Source of the DNA: an uncultured Eubacteriales bacterium
Lineage (GTDB): Bacteria > Bacillota > Clostridia > Oscillospirales > Oscillospiraceae
Direction: 5' to 3'
DNA: 23,351 nt
Assembly (NCBI GenBank): GCA_900549645.1
Contig: URPD01000029.1
Location: forward strand, 1 to 23,351
Shown in pieces: positions 15,654 to 22,247 of the stretch (the stretch's first letter is position 1; the number at the start of each line of letters is the position of its first letter). Position numbers and translations under genes: made by a program. Below the pieces are notes generated by a model, which searched no databases, was not told the DNA's origin, and saw nothing but the letters and a program-made list of their open reading frames with translations.

Positions 15654-15678
15654 GTTGAATCAACCTCCATAAACGGGT

Positions 15679-15888
15679 TTATTCTTCGTCCGGAATGAAT
15701 TCCATTACATCCCCAATATCGCAGCCAAGGACGGCGCAAGCTCTGCCGAGGATGGCGAGGTTTACCGGTTCGTCGCGGCGAAGTTTGGTCATAGTATTAG
15801 GAGCGATGTCAGCAGCTTTGCGTAATTCTGCCTGTGTCATCTTCTTGTCGATCAGTAATTTCCACAGTTTGTTATAAGAAATAGCCAT
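15679..15888 (-). CDS. Small XRE/Cro-family helix-turn-helix regulator
   Basis: A 69-residue Cro/CI-type DNA-binding protein: YNKLWKLLIDKKMTQAELRK, then AADIAPNTMTKLRRDEPVNL, then ALGRACAVLGC-like DIGDVMEF. This is a single HTH domain of the type found singly in clostridial conjugative and integrative elements, where it controls neighbouring mobility genes. The ATG at 15888 has AGGAGG 9 nt upstream. A strong promoter and two inverted repeats lie upstream, and the frameshifted gene follows after 25 nt on the same strand. The gene itself looks intact, although its neighbours are broken. Confidence 0.85.
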   Translation of the reverse strand: MAISYNKLWKLLIDKKMTQAELRKAADIAPNTMTKLRRDEPVNLAILGRACAVLGCDIGDVMEFIPDEE

Positions 15889-15941
15889 CTTTATTTGCCT
15901 CCTATAAGCGATAGCAAAATGCTTGCAATATTACAATGTAC

Positions 15942-15970
15942 AGTATAGCACATATCGTCGAAATATTCAA
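15942..15970 (-). promoter_or_regulatory. Promoter of the XRE regulator gene
   Basis: On the minus strand TTGAAT (15965-15970), a 17-nt spacer and TATACT (15942-15947) with TG one base upstream (extended -10), about 50 nt before the start codon. Confidence 0.68.
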
Positions 15971-15978
15971 GATATCAT

Positions 15979-15992
15979 CGCAATTTATTGCG
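15979..15992. promoter_or_regulatory. Candidate XRE operator palindrome
   Basis: CGCAAT-TT-ATTGCG lies just upstream of the -35 box of the XRE gene. A related half-site pair, ATCGCA (16065-16070) and TGCGAT (16077-16082), lies 85 nt further up. Shared (A)TTGCGA half-sites suggest repeated binding sites for one regulator. Confidence 0.4.
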
Positions 15993-16021
15993 AAATTGTC
16001 TAACAACCCATTCAGGGTAAG

Positions 16022-16110
16022 GGATTTGAACAAAATCAGGACTTTTTCTGCCGATATATTCTATATCGCACATAGTTGCGATTGTATCTAATATTGTAGG
16101 GTTCAAATCC
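16022..16110. repeat. Inverted tRNA T-arm-like arms flanking an AT-rich core (possible recombination site)
   Basis: GGATTTGAAC (16022-16031) and GTTCAAATCC (16101-16110) are perfect inverted copies 69 nt apart. Between them lie CGATATA-TTC-TATATCG and the ATCGCA/TGCGAT pair. GTTCAAATCC is the classic T-loop sequence of tRNA genes, a frequent integration site. No complete tRNA is present. Confidence 0.4.
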
Positions 16111-16162
16111 ACGCTCTATATCGGCTGCATGACTTTTTGTTGGGGCAAAGGGTAACTAAAAG

Positions 16163-16392
16163 TATTCGAATCCCGTCGGGTGCTGTTTTGCCAACTTCTT
16201 TGCTGAGCAAAGAAACGCGAAAAGTATTGCGCCTGTTTGACCGCCGAAAAGCAAAAAACAGGGGCTGGTGCAGTCTGATCGACCGTTCCAACCCCTGTTT
16301 CAGCGGTATTTTCCTATATTGAGGGCTGTTTTGCCCCTAAATGCATGAAAAAACCTCTCTTGTCGTGGTAGACAAAAGAGGTTTCTTTCGTG
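16163..16392. repeat. 230-bp direct repeat, left copy (begins with a tRNA 3'-end-like fragment)
   Basis: This segment and 20768-20997 align without gaps over 230 bp with six mismatches by eye. It begins TTCGAATCCCGTCGGGTGC (16165-16183), the T-loop, T-stem and acceptor strand expected at the 3' end of a tRNA such as tRNA-Arg. Two hairpins follow: AAACAGGGG/CCCCTGTTT around a 19-nt loop plus TGG/CCA closing pairs (16256-16300), and AAACCTCT/AGAGGTTT enclosing TTGTC/GACAA (16351-16384). Both have their best U-tracts on the minus strand. A conceptual reading of about 50 residues in each copy is a by-product of the repeat, not a gene. Confidence 0.85.
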
Positions 16393-16458
16393 CGAAAGAG
16401 CAGTATAACGGTGCGTAAATGTGGCAAAGAAACGTGAAAAGGTGCAAAACGCTGTTAC

Positions 16459-16686
16459 TCATCCATCACGTATGCCAAATTGCTGCTGTGTTGTGTGGCT
16501 ATAGTATTTTGCATCGATAATCAGAACGCGGTCACCTTGCGAGAGCATGATATCTGTCTGCATGACAGGGAGCATATCGCTGATTCCATCGTCCAGCTGC
16601 CAGGGAATCTGTGACGGATTCGCTTTAATCCCGGAATAGTGCTTTCGATAGTATTCCAGGATAAACTTCTCATATAGGCGGCACAT
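16459..16686 (-). pseudogene. mcrC: Fragment of McrC, specificity/nuclease subunit of the McrBC restriction system
   Basis: Seventy-five residues match the middle/C-terminal nuclease part of McrC: LYEKFILEYYRKHY, PWQLDDGISDMLPVMQTDIM and RVLIIDAKYY. Asp45, Asp58 and Lys60 would be the PD-(D/E)XK catalytic residues. McrC is normally about 350 residues or more and works with the GTPase McrB to cut methylated DNA. Here both the N-terminal half and the tail are missing, a stop codon lies just upstream of the first Met, and no mcrB is nearby. It is therefore a relic of a defence system, left between two repeat copies. Confidence 0.7.
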
Positions 16687-16716
16687 GACTCATAGATTAA
16701 GGCTTGCTGTAATGAA

Positions 16717-17085
16717 TTATTCTACAGACATCTGATAAGGCCCATAGCTTACACCGTTCCAGACATCCTTTATGGTTATTGTCATGCCATCCAAAGAAGA
16801 TGGCTTCTGATAGCTGATAGTTTCTGTAAAGCTACCATCACCATTGTCGTTGATTGACCCTCCCATGCCGGGAAGGAATTTGAATTCAGTTCCCTCAGCA
16901 TCGCATAGTTTGAACCATGTTCCATCCAATGATGTAATGCTACCATCATTTTCATACTCAAAAGTAACATAAAGGCCGATTTCAGTTTCCTCTATACTGA
17001 TGTAATTAAGTTTTATTCCGGTTTCGTCAAAAATGCGTTCATCGAAATCCGTTATCATGCCGCTTGTCGATTTTTCTCCCACCAT
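16717..17085 (-). pseudogene. Hypothetical protein, probable C-terminal fragment of an extracytoplasmic protein
   Basis: An open frame of 122 residues with a beta-rich, secreted-looking composition: EIGLYVTFEYENDGSITSLD, GTWFKLCDAEGTEFKFLPGM and TITIKDVWNGVSYGPYQMSV at the end. It resembles the final Ig-like domain of clostridial anti-sigma or cell-envelope proteins (DUF4179/DUF5643-like style), but the match is weak. No ribosome binding site precedes the Met at 17085, and the frame begins just beside a repeat copy that carries a tRNA-like motif (17099-17110). I therefore think the front part was lost at that junction. Confidence 0.45.
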
Positions 17086-17154
17086 TCAGGCGTTACGTGG
17101 TTCAAATCCGCTCACTTCCTCGTAACCGATAAGCCTTTGCGAAGCTAAAACTTA

Positions 17155-17367
17155 GAAAAAGTACACCGGCATTTTCGGGCGTTTTTCTCTGCCGGAAACA
17201 AAAAACGGGCTTCGGTGCAGTCACATTGGCCGCTCCGAAGCCCGTTTTTGTTTAGTTTTTCCGTTTTTAGCTGATTTTGCCCTGAAATGCAAAAAAACTG
17301 CGCTCTTGTCGTGGTAGACAAAAGTGCAGTCTTTTATGCGAAAGAGCAGTATAACGGTGCGTAAATG
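17155..17367. repeat. Diverged third copy of the hairpin repeat
   Basis: The same two-hairpin plan as the 230-bp repeats but with changed stems: AAAAACGGGCTTCGG (17201-17215) with its exact complement at 17235-17249 around a 19-nt loop, and ACTGCGCT/AGTGCAGT enclosing TTGTC-GTGGTA-GACAA (17297-17330). The last 31 bp (17337-17367) are identical to 16391-16421 beside the left copy. A T-loop-like GGTTCAAATCC (17099-17109) lies just upstream of it. Confidence 0.75.
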
Positions 17368-17395
17368 GAGGTAAAAAAGCGATTAGGTGCGTAAC

Positions 17396-17543
17396 TTACA
17401 CCACATACCCAATCTTGTTTACACCAATCATGCCTCTGCGGACAAGGGCAAAGCCGATCGTTTCATGCTCTGTCTGTGTAACATTGATAGTTGGCACCGC
17501 TGTGGTTTTGACTGCTGTTCTCGGTACCTCTGTTCTGGCTGCT
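17396..17543 (-). other. Possible C-terminal gene fragment (part of the 17368-17693 gap)
   Basis: On the minus strand a short open frame ends at a TAA (17396-17398) and reads TEVPRTAVKTTAVPTINVTQ, then TEHETIGFALVRRGMIGVNK and IGYVV. It has no start codon of its own, since a TGA precedes it, and looks like the tail of a lost gene. The rest of the 17368-17693 gap holds the two hairpins listed separately; I see no other gene in it. Confidence 0.3.
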
Positions 17544-17566
17544 CAAATGAGCAGCCATCTTTTTTG
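17537..17566 (+). terminator. Orphan rho-independent terminator
   Basis: GGCTGCTC (17537-17544), AAAT, GAGCAGCC (17549-17556), then ATCTTTTTTG. A textbook plus-strand terminator with no intact gene in front of it; probably left by a deleted gene. Confidence 0.65.
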
Positions 17567-17627
17567 TATGCGGGAATATAGTGAATATAGCAAAGTATGA
17601 TAAAAGTAGAATTTTCCCATAACAAAG

Positions 17628-17658
17628 CCCTCCTGTCAGTTTGCATCCGACAGGAGGG
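17628..17658 (-). terminator. Terminator of the surface protein gene
   Basis: CCCTCCTGTC (17628-17637) pairs perfectly with GACAGGAGGG (17649-17658), 35 nt after the surface-protein stop on the minus strand. It is followed by CTTTGTTATG, a weak U-tract. Confidence 0.72.
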
Positions 17659-17693
17659 ACTGTTGTAAGTGTACTTATCACACTTATATGAGT

Positions 17694-19505
17694 TTATTTT
17701 GCTCTTTTCTTCTTACCGTAAACCGTTGTTCCGATTACGCCTGCTCCGCTCACAAGGAGAAGTGCGATCCACAATGCCATATGGCTGTTGTCGCCGGTCT
17801 GCGGACTGTTCTTCGTCGGTTCTGTCGGTTCGGTTACAGTTTTTGTGTAGATGTTGGTGAAGGTCATCTCCTCCACCGGGCTGGCGTTCAGATCGAGATT
17901 GAAGCAGCCATCATCCATCACATAGGTGGGATAGAGGAGCAGCTTATAGGACGCCTCGTCCGCAGACCGCGCCGCGACCTCCGGCATATACAGGCGCACG
18001 CCCCAGACCGTATCGTCATACGTCCAGCCGTCTTCCTCGCCGTCATACTGCCAGATGAACGCGCCCTCATAGAGCATATCGTAGAGCCACTTCTCGGTCG
18101 CCGTGATGGTCATGACGCCGCTGTAGCTGCCCGCGCCGTCGGTGGTGATTTCCGCGAAGAAGTACTGATCATCAAAGGTCAGCTCATTGCCCAGGCCGTC
18201 GATCAGGCCCAGCATAAAGGTCGTCTCGCCCGGCTCGCCCGCGTCGCCCAGCGCGACCGTGGTGGTGAAGGGGGCGGTCACGGTGATGAGCTTTTCCCAG
18301 TAGGGGTAGAGCGTGGCGTCCCGATCCTCGTCATAGGTTGCGCCGAGGTCGTAGATTGCGCCGGTCTCTTTGTCCACCCAGCCGGTCTGGACATAGCCGT
18401 CCCAGGTGAAGGTCTCGCCGCGCAGGGTGAGATCCTCGCCGTGGGTTTTGAAATCCACGCAAATGGGATCATCGCCGCTGCCGATATATTCCACGGTGTA
18501 CTGCTGCACCGCGCCGCAGCCGCAGACGCCGTCCACATAGATGTGCGCCGGCGAGACCTCGACGGTCTTGGTTCCGGGCACGGTATCACCGTACAGATCA
18601 TCTGTTCCGCGTGCGGTCAGTGTGAAGCGGTTCGTCTGCAGATCGTACCATTCCACAGACACCACGCCGTGTCCCACGCCGTCTTCATCAATCTCCAGAT
18701 CGGCCGAGCCGCCCTTCATGCCGGCGTCATACCCGAACGATTCCTCGAGGGTCACGCCGTCCGGCGGCGTGACGGTGAATTCGTAGTCCTGCTGCGCGCA
18801 GACCACATCCGGGCCGTCAATGGTGAGCGTCAGCGCAGGCGTGCCGAGCTCACAGGTTATCTGAAGCTGAATCGGCACACCATCTCTGGTTGCAATTGCA
18901 CAAGATTTCGGCGTATTGCCGTTCACGGTGACAGCCGGCGCCATATCCAGACCTTTGTTGTCCAGATTCATCAAGATCCGATAGCTTACACCAGCCTCGA
19001 ACGCTTCGGTTTCATACACGAGATCCCACAGGTTGCTCGTTTCTTCAGTGAAAATGTGTTTTGCCCAGCCAAAAAGCTGAATATCGTCGGCGCTGAATTC
19101 GACGCCCGGGATCGTGGATTCGAAGCTGCAGGTGCAGTCGGCCGGCGTTTTGCCCACCTCGAAGCCGTCGACCGTGATGGCGAGGTCGCCCTGCACCTGA
19201 TAGACGGCGTCAAAGGTCAGGTTAGCTGCAGGCAAAGATATCCAGGGCTCATAGACCGTCCCGGAGACGCTCTCCTTCCAACCCACGAATTCGTAGGGCG
19301 CGCAGTTCTCGACCTTGGTGAGCATGAAAAATTCGTTCTCCTGAGCTGTGAAAGTATGGGGGTTTTCTGCCTCCGGAATAAAGGCCAAAGTTCCGTACTT
19401 GAAATTCTGCGTGACCGTATAGTAGTCATCCGCAAAGGCCGTCACCGGGCAGAGCATCAGCACCATGCACAGGGTAAGCAGGATGCTTAAAACTCTTCTT
19501 TTCAT
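17694..19505 (-). CDS. Sortase-anchored surface protein with InlB-like and pilin-like domains
   Basis: A 603-residue secreted protein. Residues 1-25 are a signal peptide (MKRRVLSILLTLCMVLMLCP, cut after AFA). The middle contains beta-rich repeats; around 340-410 a YTVEYIGSGDDP...GWVDKETGAIYDL...YPYWEK pattern resembles an InlB B-repeat/Listeria-Bacteroides repeat. Residues about 420-555 resemble a Spy0128-type pilin/isopeptide domain ending MTFTNIYTKT. The end is a Thr/Pro spacer, SPQTGD (567-572, an LPXTG-like sorting signal), a hydrophobic helix and KKKRAK, so a class-type sortase should link it to the cell wall. Many Cys residues are unusual for a wall protein. The ATG has AAAGGAAAG upstream. 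It lies 106 nt after the TetR gene, with a long palindrome between them, suggesting TetR-controlled surface variation or adhesion. Confidence 0.88.
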   Translation of the reverse strand: MKRRVLSILLTLCMVLMLCPVTAFADDYYTVTQNFKYGTLAFIPEAENPHTFTAQENEFFMLTKVENCAPYEFVGWKESVSGTVYEPWISLPAANLTFDAVYQVQGDLAITVDGFEVGKTPADCTCSFESTIPGVEFSADDIQLFGWAKHIFTEETSNLWDLVYETEAFEAGVSYRILMNLDNKGLDMAPAVTVNGNTPKSCAIATRDGVPIQLQITCELGTPALTLTIDGPDVVCAQQDYEFTVTPPDGVTLEESFGYDAGMKGGSADLEIDEDGVGHGVVSVEWYDLQTNRFTLTARGTDDLYGDTVPGTKTVEVSPAHIYVDGVCGCGAVQQYTVEYIGSGDDPICVDFKTHGEDLTLRGETFTWDGYVQTGWVDKETGAIYDLGATYDEDRDATLYPYWEKLITVTAPFTTTVALGDAGEPGETTFMLGLIDGLGNELTFDDQYFFAEITTDGAGSYSGVMTITATEKWLYDMLYEGAFIWQYDGEEDGWTYDDTVWGVRLYMPEVAARSADEASYKLLLYPTYVMDDGCFNLDLNASPVEEMTFTNIYTKTVTEPTEPTKNSPQTGDNSHMALWIALLLVSGAGVIGTTVYGKKKRAK

Positions 19506-19567
19506 GATCTTTCCTTTCTTTCTTGCTTCTCTGTACTCCGCAGAAAAGGAATTTGTTTAAAGGGAGA

Positions 19568-19592
19568 TTGTATAGGGGGATCCCCTATACAA
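19568..19592. promoter_or_regulatory. 25-bp perfect palindrome between tetR and the surface protein gene
   Basis: TTGTATAGGGG (19568-19578), GAT, CCCCTATACAA (19582-19592): 11-bp perfect arms. Its place upstream of the surface-protein gene and its dyad form fit a TetR operator. It lacks a U-tract, so it is a poor terminator. Confidence 0.55.
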
Positions 19593-19611
19593 GGGAGTAC
19601 TCCGTTGCAAA

Positions 19612-20328
19612 TCAGCTTTGCTTGTTCCTACCCCCGGGCAGCAGGCCGTCCAGGGAAAATTCATAGCGCATGGCAAGCTGGCGGAACACCTCCTCCATGA
19701 CCGACTGGGCAATGCTGCGCATATCCAGCCCCACAAGGAAGGCCAGCACCTTCTGCAATTCGTCCTCCGGCACCTTGTAGCCCCGCAGCGCCAGGGTCAC
19801 AAATTTGTTCAGCTTCTGCTCCAGCGTGAAATCCGCCGTGCAGGGGTTGGCCATGTACCCGCGCATCAGCCCCGCCGAGCCAAACTCCAGCTCGTAAAAA
19901 TCCTGCTCCGTCAGTTCGGGCTGATACGGACCGAAGATGCGGTACAGCTCCTGCGCCGTGGCACGCTGAATGTAGTCCAGCAGGTGTTCCTGCGTATAGG
20001 CTTCCAGGTAGATTTCCCGCAGATTTTCATTCAGCTCCGTCAGCGTGATCTGCAGCGCGGTTTCCGCCGCGTAGACATACACCGGCGGGAGCGCAGCGCC
20101 TGCAACGTTTCTGGCAATACCGAACTGGTTTTCAAACATGAATTTTACCAGCTCCATCAAAACGCCGTCCTTGCTGTGGAAAAGGTTCTGAAAACTGCTG
20201 GAGGAAACCTGCGCTTCCTTGAGAATCTGTAGCATGGTGGTCTGATGGTATCCGTTTTCCAGAAACAGCCTGACACAAGCCTGCAGGATCCGCTTTTCCG
20301 TCTGAAGCCCGTCGCTTCGTACTGCCAA
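19612..20328 (-). CDS. TetR/AcrR-family transcriptional regulator
   Basis: A regulator of about 238 residues. The N-terminal TetR helix-turn-helix is clear: EKRILQACVRLFLENGYHQT, then TMLQILKEAQVSSSSFQNLF and HSKDGVLMELV. The C-terminal ligand/dimer domain is helical, about 180 residues, with no recognisable ligand signature. I chose the TTG at 20328 because GGGGGGTGA lies 4-5 nt before it; the frame stays open to a TTG at 20367, but that codon is within the promoter -10 box. The gene precedes the surface-protein gene on the same strand, and it is likely to control that gene and itself. Confidence 0.82.
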   Translation of the reverse strand: MAVRSDGLQTEKRILQACVRLFLENGYHQTTMLQILKEAQVSSSSFQNLFHSKDGVLMELVKFMFENQFGIARNVAGAALPPVYVYAAETALQITLTELNENLREIYLEAYTQEHLLDYIQRATAQELYRIFGPYQPELTEQDFYELEFGSAGLMRGYMANPCTADFTLEQKLNKFVTLALRGYKVPEDELQKVLAFLVGLDMRSIAQSVMEEVFRQLAMRYEFSLDGLLPGGRNKQS

Positions 20329-20351
20329 TCGCTCACCCCCCGTCGCACAAT

Positions 20352-20367
20352 TTGGCTTGCAAACCAA
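20352..20367. promoter_or_regulatory. Near-perfect palindrome at the tetR transcription start
   Basis: TTGGCTTGCAAACCAA, symmetric except for one base pair, abuts the -10 box of the tetR promoter. A bound dimer there would block transcription, so it is a candidate autoregulatory operator. Its sequence differs from the palindrome at 19568. Confidence 0.5.
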
Positions 20368-20395
20368 TTATAGCAGATATGTAACCGTTTTTCAA
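20367..20395 (-). promoter_or_regulatory. Promoter of the tetR gene
   Basis: On the minus strand TTGAAA (20390-20395), a 17-nt spacer and a perfect TATAAT (20367-20372). The start codon chosen for TetR is about 38 nt downstream. Confidence 0.75.
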
Positions 20396-20512
20396 GGTGG
20401 AGACAGTGGTTATTTCAAAAAATTTGTCGGACTGTATCACGCGAAATGAAGGGACAAATAACCCTTTATAGGATAAATAAGGAAGAATTTCAAACGTTTC
20501 CGGCGCACAGAC

Positions 20513-20646
20513 TTAGAGGAGCAAGTTTATTAGTTCCTTATAGCTACCGCCGAGTGCAGCTATTTTATCGATCAGCTCTGCTGTCTTTGACGCAAAAGTT
20601 CATGGAGCTTTAGCAGCTTATATTTCTACCAATTTTCCTGTGTCAT
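20513..20646 (-). pseudogene. Degraded small gene
   Basis: An ATG at 20644-20646 with a strong GGAGGTGG site starts MTQENW, then meets an in-frame TAG; reading through gives KYKLLKLHELLRQRQ. After one further shift of frame the sequence continues ELIDKIAALGGSYKELINLL before a stop at 20513. One nonsense codon and one frameshift in such a short gene, with its ribosome binding site still intact, mark a recent pseudogene of a small helical protein. The remaining sequence between 20396 and 20767 shows nothing else I can support. Confidence 0.45.
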
Positions 20647-20767
20647 GTGCCACCTCCAAGGGTATTCCTTCGAAAAGATATCATCTGTCACCAAATAATA
20701 CAGCACAAATTCTGTCGATTTACAAGGTTTTGCTATCAGTTTTCTGCGACACCTTCAAACTTTTCCA

Positions 20768-20997
20768 TATTCAAATCCCGTCGGGTGCTGTTTTGCCAAC
20801 TTCTTTGCTCTGTAAAGAAACGCGAAAAGTATTGCGCCTGTTTGACCGCCGAAAAGCAAAAAACAGGGGCTGGTGCAGTCTGATCGACCGTTCCAACCCC
20901 TGTTTCAGCGGTATTTTCCTATATTGAGGGCTATTTTGCCCCTAAATGCATGAAAAAACCTCTCTTGTCTTGGTAGACAAAAGAGGTTTCTTTCGTG
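20768..20997. repeat. 230-bp direct repeat, right copy, ending at the CCA of tRNA-Arg
   Basis: Aligns with 16163-16392 at a constant offset of 4605 bp, with six mismatches. It starts with the same tRNA 3'-end-like fragment (TTCAAATCCCGTCGGGTGC, 20770-20788), contains both hairpins, and stops two bases into the CCA end of the tRNA-Arg gene on the opposite strand. The two copies bound the McrC fragment, surface protein and TetR genes. Confidence 0.85.
20956..20989 (-). terminator. Terminator of the tRNA-Arg gene (hairpin 2 of the right repeat)
   Basis: On the minus strand AAACCTCT, an inner TTGTC/GACAA hairpin and AGAGGTTT form a stem 7 nt after the tRNA CCA end, followed by TTTCATGC, with more U residues in the stem foot. 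Confidence 0.7.
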
Positions 20998-21072
20998 GTA
21001 TGCCCGACAGGATTCGAACCTGCGACCTTCAGAGTCGGAGTCTGACACTCTATCCAGCTGAGCTACGGGCAC
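20996..21072 (-). tRNA. tRNA-Arg (anticodon CCG), CCA encoded
   Basis: Read on the minus strand from 21072: acceptor GTGCCCG pairs with CGGGCAT (one G-U pair). The D-arm begins GCTCAGCTGGATAGAGT. The anticodon stem TCAGA/TCTGA holds loop CTCCGAC, giving anticodon CCG (reads CGG, arginine). The T-arm is GCAGG-TTCGAAT-CCTGT, the discriminator base is A, and CCA (20998-20996) is encoded. All four arms fold properly, so the gene is intact. A terminator follows directly. Confidence 0.93.
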
Positions 21073-21130
21073 ATATTCTCTTTTTGAGCCATTATATTAT
21101 AACAAATTATACCCCAAAAGTAAATAGCTG

Positions 21131-21159
21131 TTTTCAATTTAGTTTTTCTATGCTATAAT
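21131..21159 (+). promoter_or_regulatory. Promoter of the aldo/keto reductase - apbE operon
   Basis: TTTTCA (21131-21136), a 17-nt spacer and a perfect TATAAT (21154-21159) with TG one base upstream (extended -10). It lies 59 nt before the reductase ATG. Confidence 0.72.
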
Positions 21160-21218
21160 GAATTGAATATACCAACCATCCGGCGGCATATTCACATCAA
21201 ATCAAGGAGCTGACGTCC

Positions 21219-22247
21219 ATGCAAAAGATACGCCTTGGAAGGACCGGACTTATGGTCACAAAGACAGCCATGGGCTGTCTCCCCGTTCAGCGCTGCAACG
21301 ACGAGGCCGCCGTTGAGCTTCTCCGCGCAGCCTATGACGGCGGGATAAACTACTTCGACACCGCAAACGCTTACAGCGACAGCGAAAAGAAGATCGGCCT
21401 TGCGCTCTCGGACGTGCGCGGCGAGATAATCATATCCACCAAGAGCGCCGCGCGCGACAAGGATACCGTGCTCAGGCACATCGAAAACAGCCTCCGCATG
21501 ATGAAAACCGACTACATAGACCTCTTCCAGTTCCATCAGGTCACGGAGGTTCCCGATCCGAACGACCCGAACGGCGCGTACGCCGCCGCGCTGGAGGCGA
21601 AGGAGCGCGGCTGGATACGGCACATCGGCGTCACCTCTCACAGGGTCGACATCGCCGAACAGTGCATAGCCTCCGGCTTGTTTGAAACGCTCCAGTTCCC
21701 CTTCAGCTACATATCCGCCGAGCGCGATCTCGCGCTGGCCGGCAAGTGCCGCGAAGCCGACATGGGCTTCATCGCAATGAAGGGGCTTGCGGGCGGAATG
21801 CTCACGAACGTCCGTGCATGTCACGCCTTTATGAAGCAGTACGACAACGTCGTCCCCATCTGGGGTATGCAGCGCATGGAGGAGCTTCGCCAGTGGCTTG
21901 ATGCCGCCGAGGAGGATCCGTCCATGGACGAGGAGCTTTCCGAGTTCATCCGCAAGGAGCGTCAGGAGCTTGCCGGTTCCTTCTGCCGCAGCTGCGGCTA
22001 CTGTATGCCATGTCCCGCCGGGATCGAAATTTTCAACTGCGCCCGCATGAACATGCTGCTCCGCCGCTCACCGTGGAAGCAGTATTTCACGCCGGAGTGG
22101 CAGGAGAAAATGGCGCGCATCGAAAACTGCATCGGCTGCCGTCATTGCAGCAGCCACTGTCCCTACCAGCTCGACACGCCGAATCTTCTTAAATACATGC
22201 TAAAGGATTACAGGGAATTCTATGAGACACACAAAGACGAGCTATAA
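21219..22247 (+). CDS. Aldo/keto reductase with C-terminal twin 4Fe-4S ferredoxin-like domain
   Basis: A 342-residue protein. Residues 1-245 form an aldo/keto reductase barrel with the catalytic tetrad in place: Asp47 (YFDTANAYSD), Tyr52, Lys75 (ISTKSA) and His106 (LFQFHQV). The C-terminal part carries two four-cysteine sets: Cys256, 259, 262, 265 (CRSCGYCMPCPAG) and Cys304, 307, 310, 314 (CIGCRHCSSHCP), the second a typical ferredoxin spacing. Such AKR-ferredoxin fusions are common in anaerobic Clostridia and probably couple a carbonyl or quinone-like reduction to low-potential electrons; the substrate is unknown. AAGGAG lies about 9 nt before the ATG. It overlaps the apbE-like gene by 26 nt, implying translational coupling. 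Confidence 0.9.
   Translation: MQKIRLGRTGLMVTKTAMGCLPVQRCNDEAAVELLRAAYDGGINYFDTANAYSDSEKKIGLALSDVRGEIIISTKSAARDKDTVLRHIENSLRMMKTDYIDLFQFHQVTEVPDPNDPNGAYAAALEAKERGWIRHIGVTSHRVDIAEQCIASGLFETLQFPFSYISAERDLALAGKCREADMGFIAMKGLAGGMLTNVRACHAFMKQYDNVVPIWGMQRMEELRQWLDAAEEDPSMDEELSEFIRKERQELAGSFCRSCGYCMPCPAGIEIFNCARMNMLLRRSPWKQYFTPEWQEKMARIENCIGCRHCSSHCPYQLDTPNLLKYMLKDYREFYETHKDEL

Noticed and set aside
16137..16322. An open frame of about 50-60 residues present almost identically in both 230-bp repeats (IPSGAVLPTSLL...)
   Set aside because: It begins inside the tRNA-like fragment, has no ribosome binding site and runs through both arms of a hairpin; it is a by-product of the repeat.
17688..19490. A 600-residue open frame on the plus strand opposite the surface protein gene
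   Set aside because: It is the antisense shadow of a GC-rich gene; it has no start signals, is His/Arg-rich and matches no family, whereas the minus frame has a signal peptide and a sorting signal.
16163..20997. CRISPR array
   Set aside because: The repeats are few, long, unequally spaced and contain hairpins; there are no regular spacers and no cas genes.
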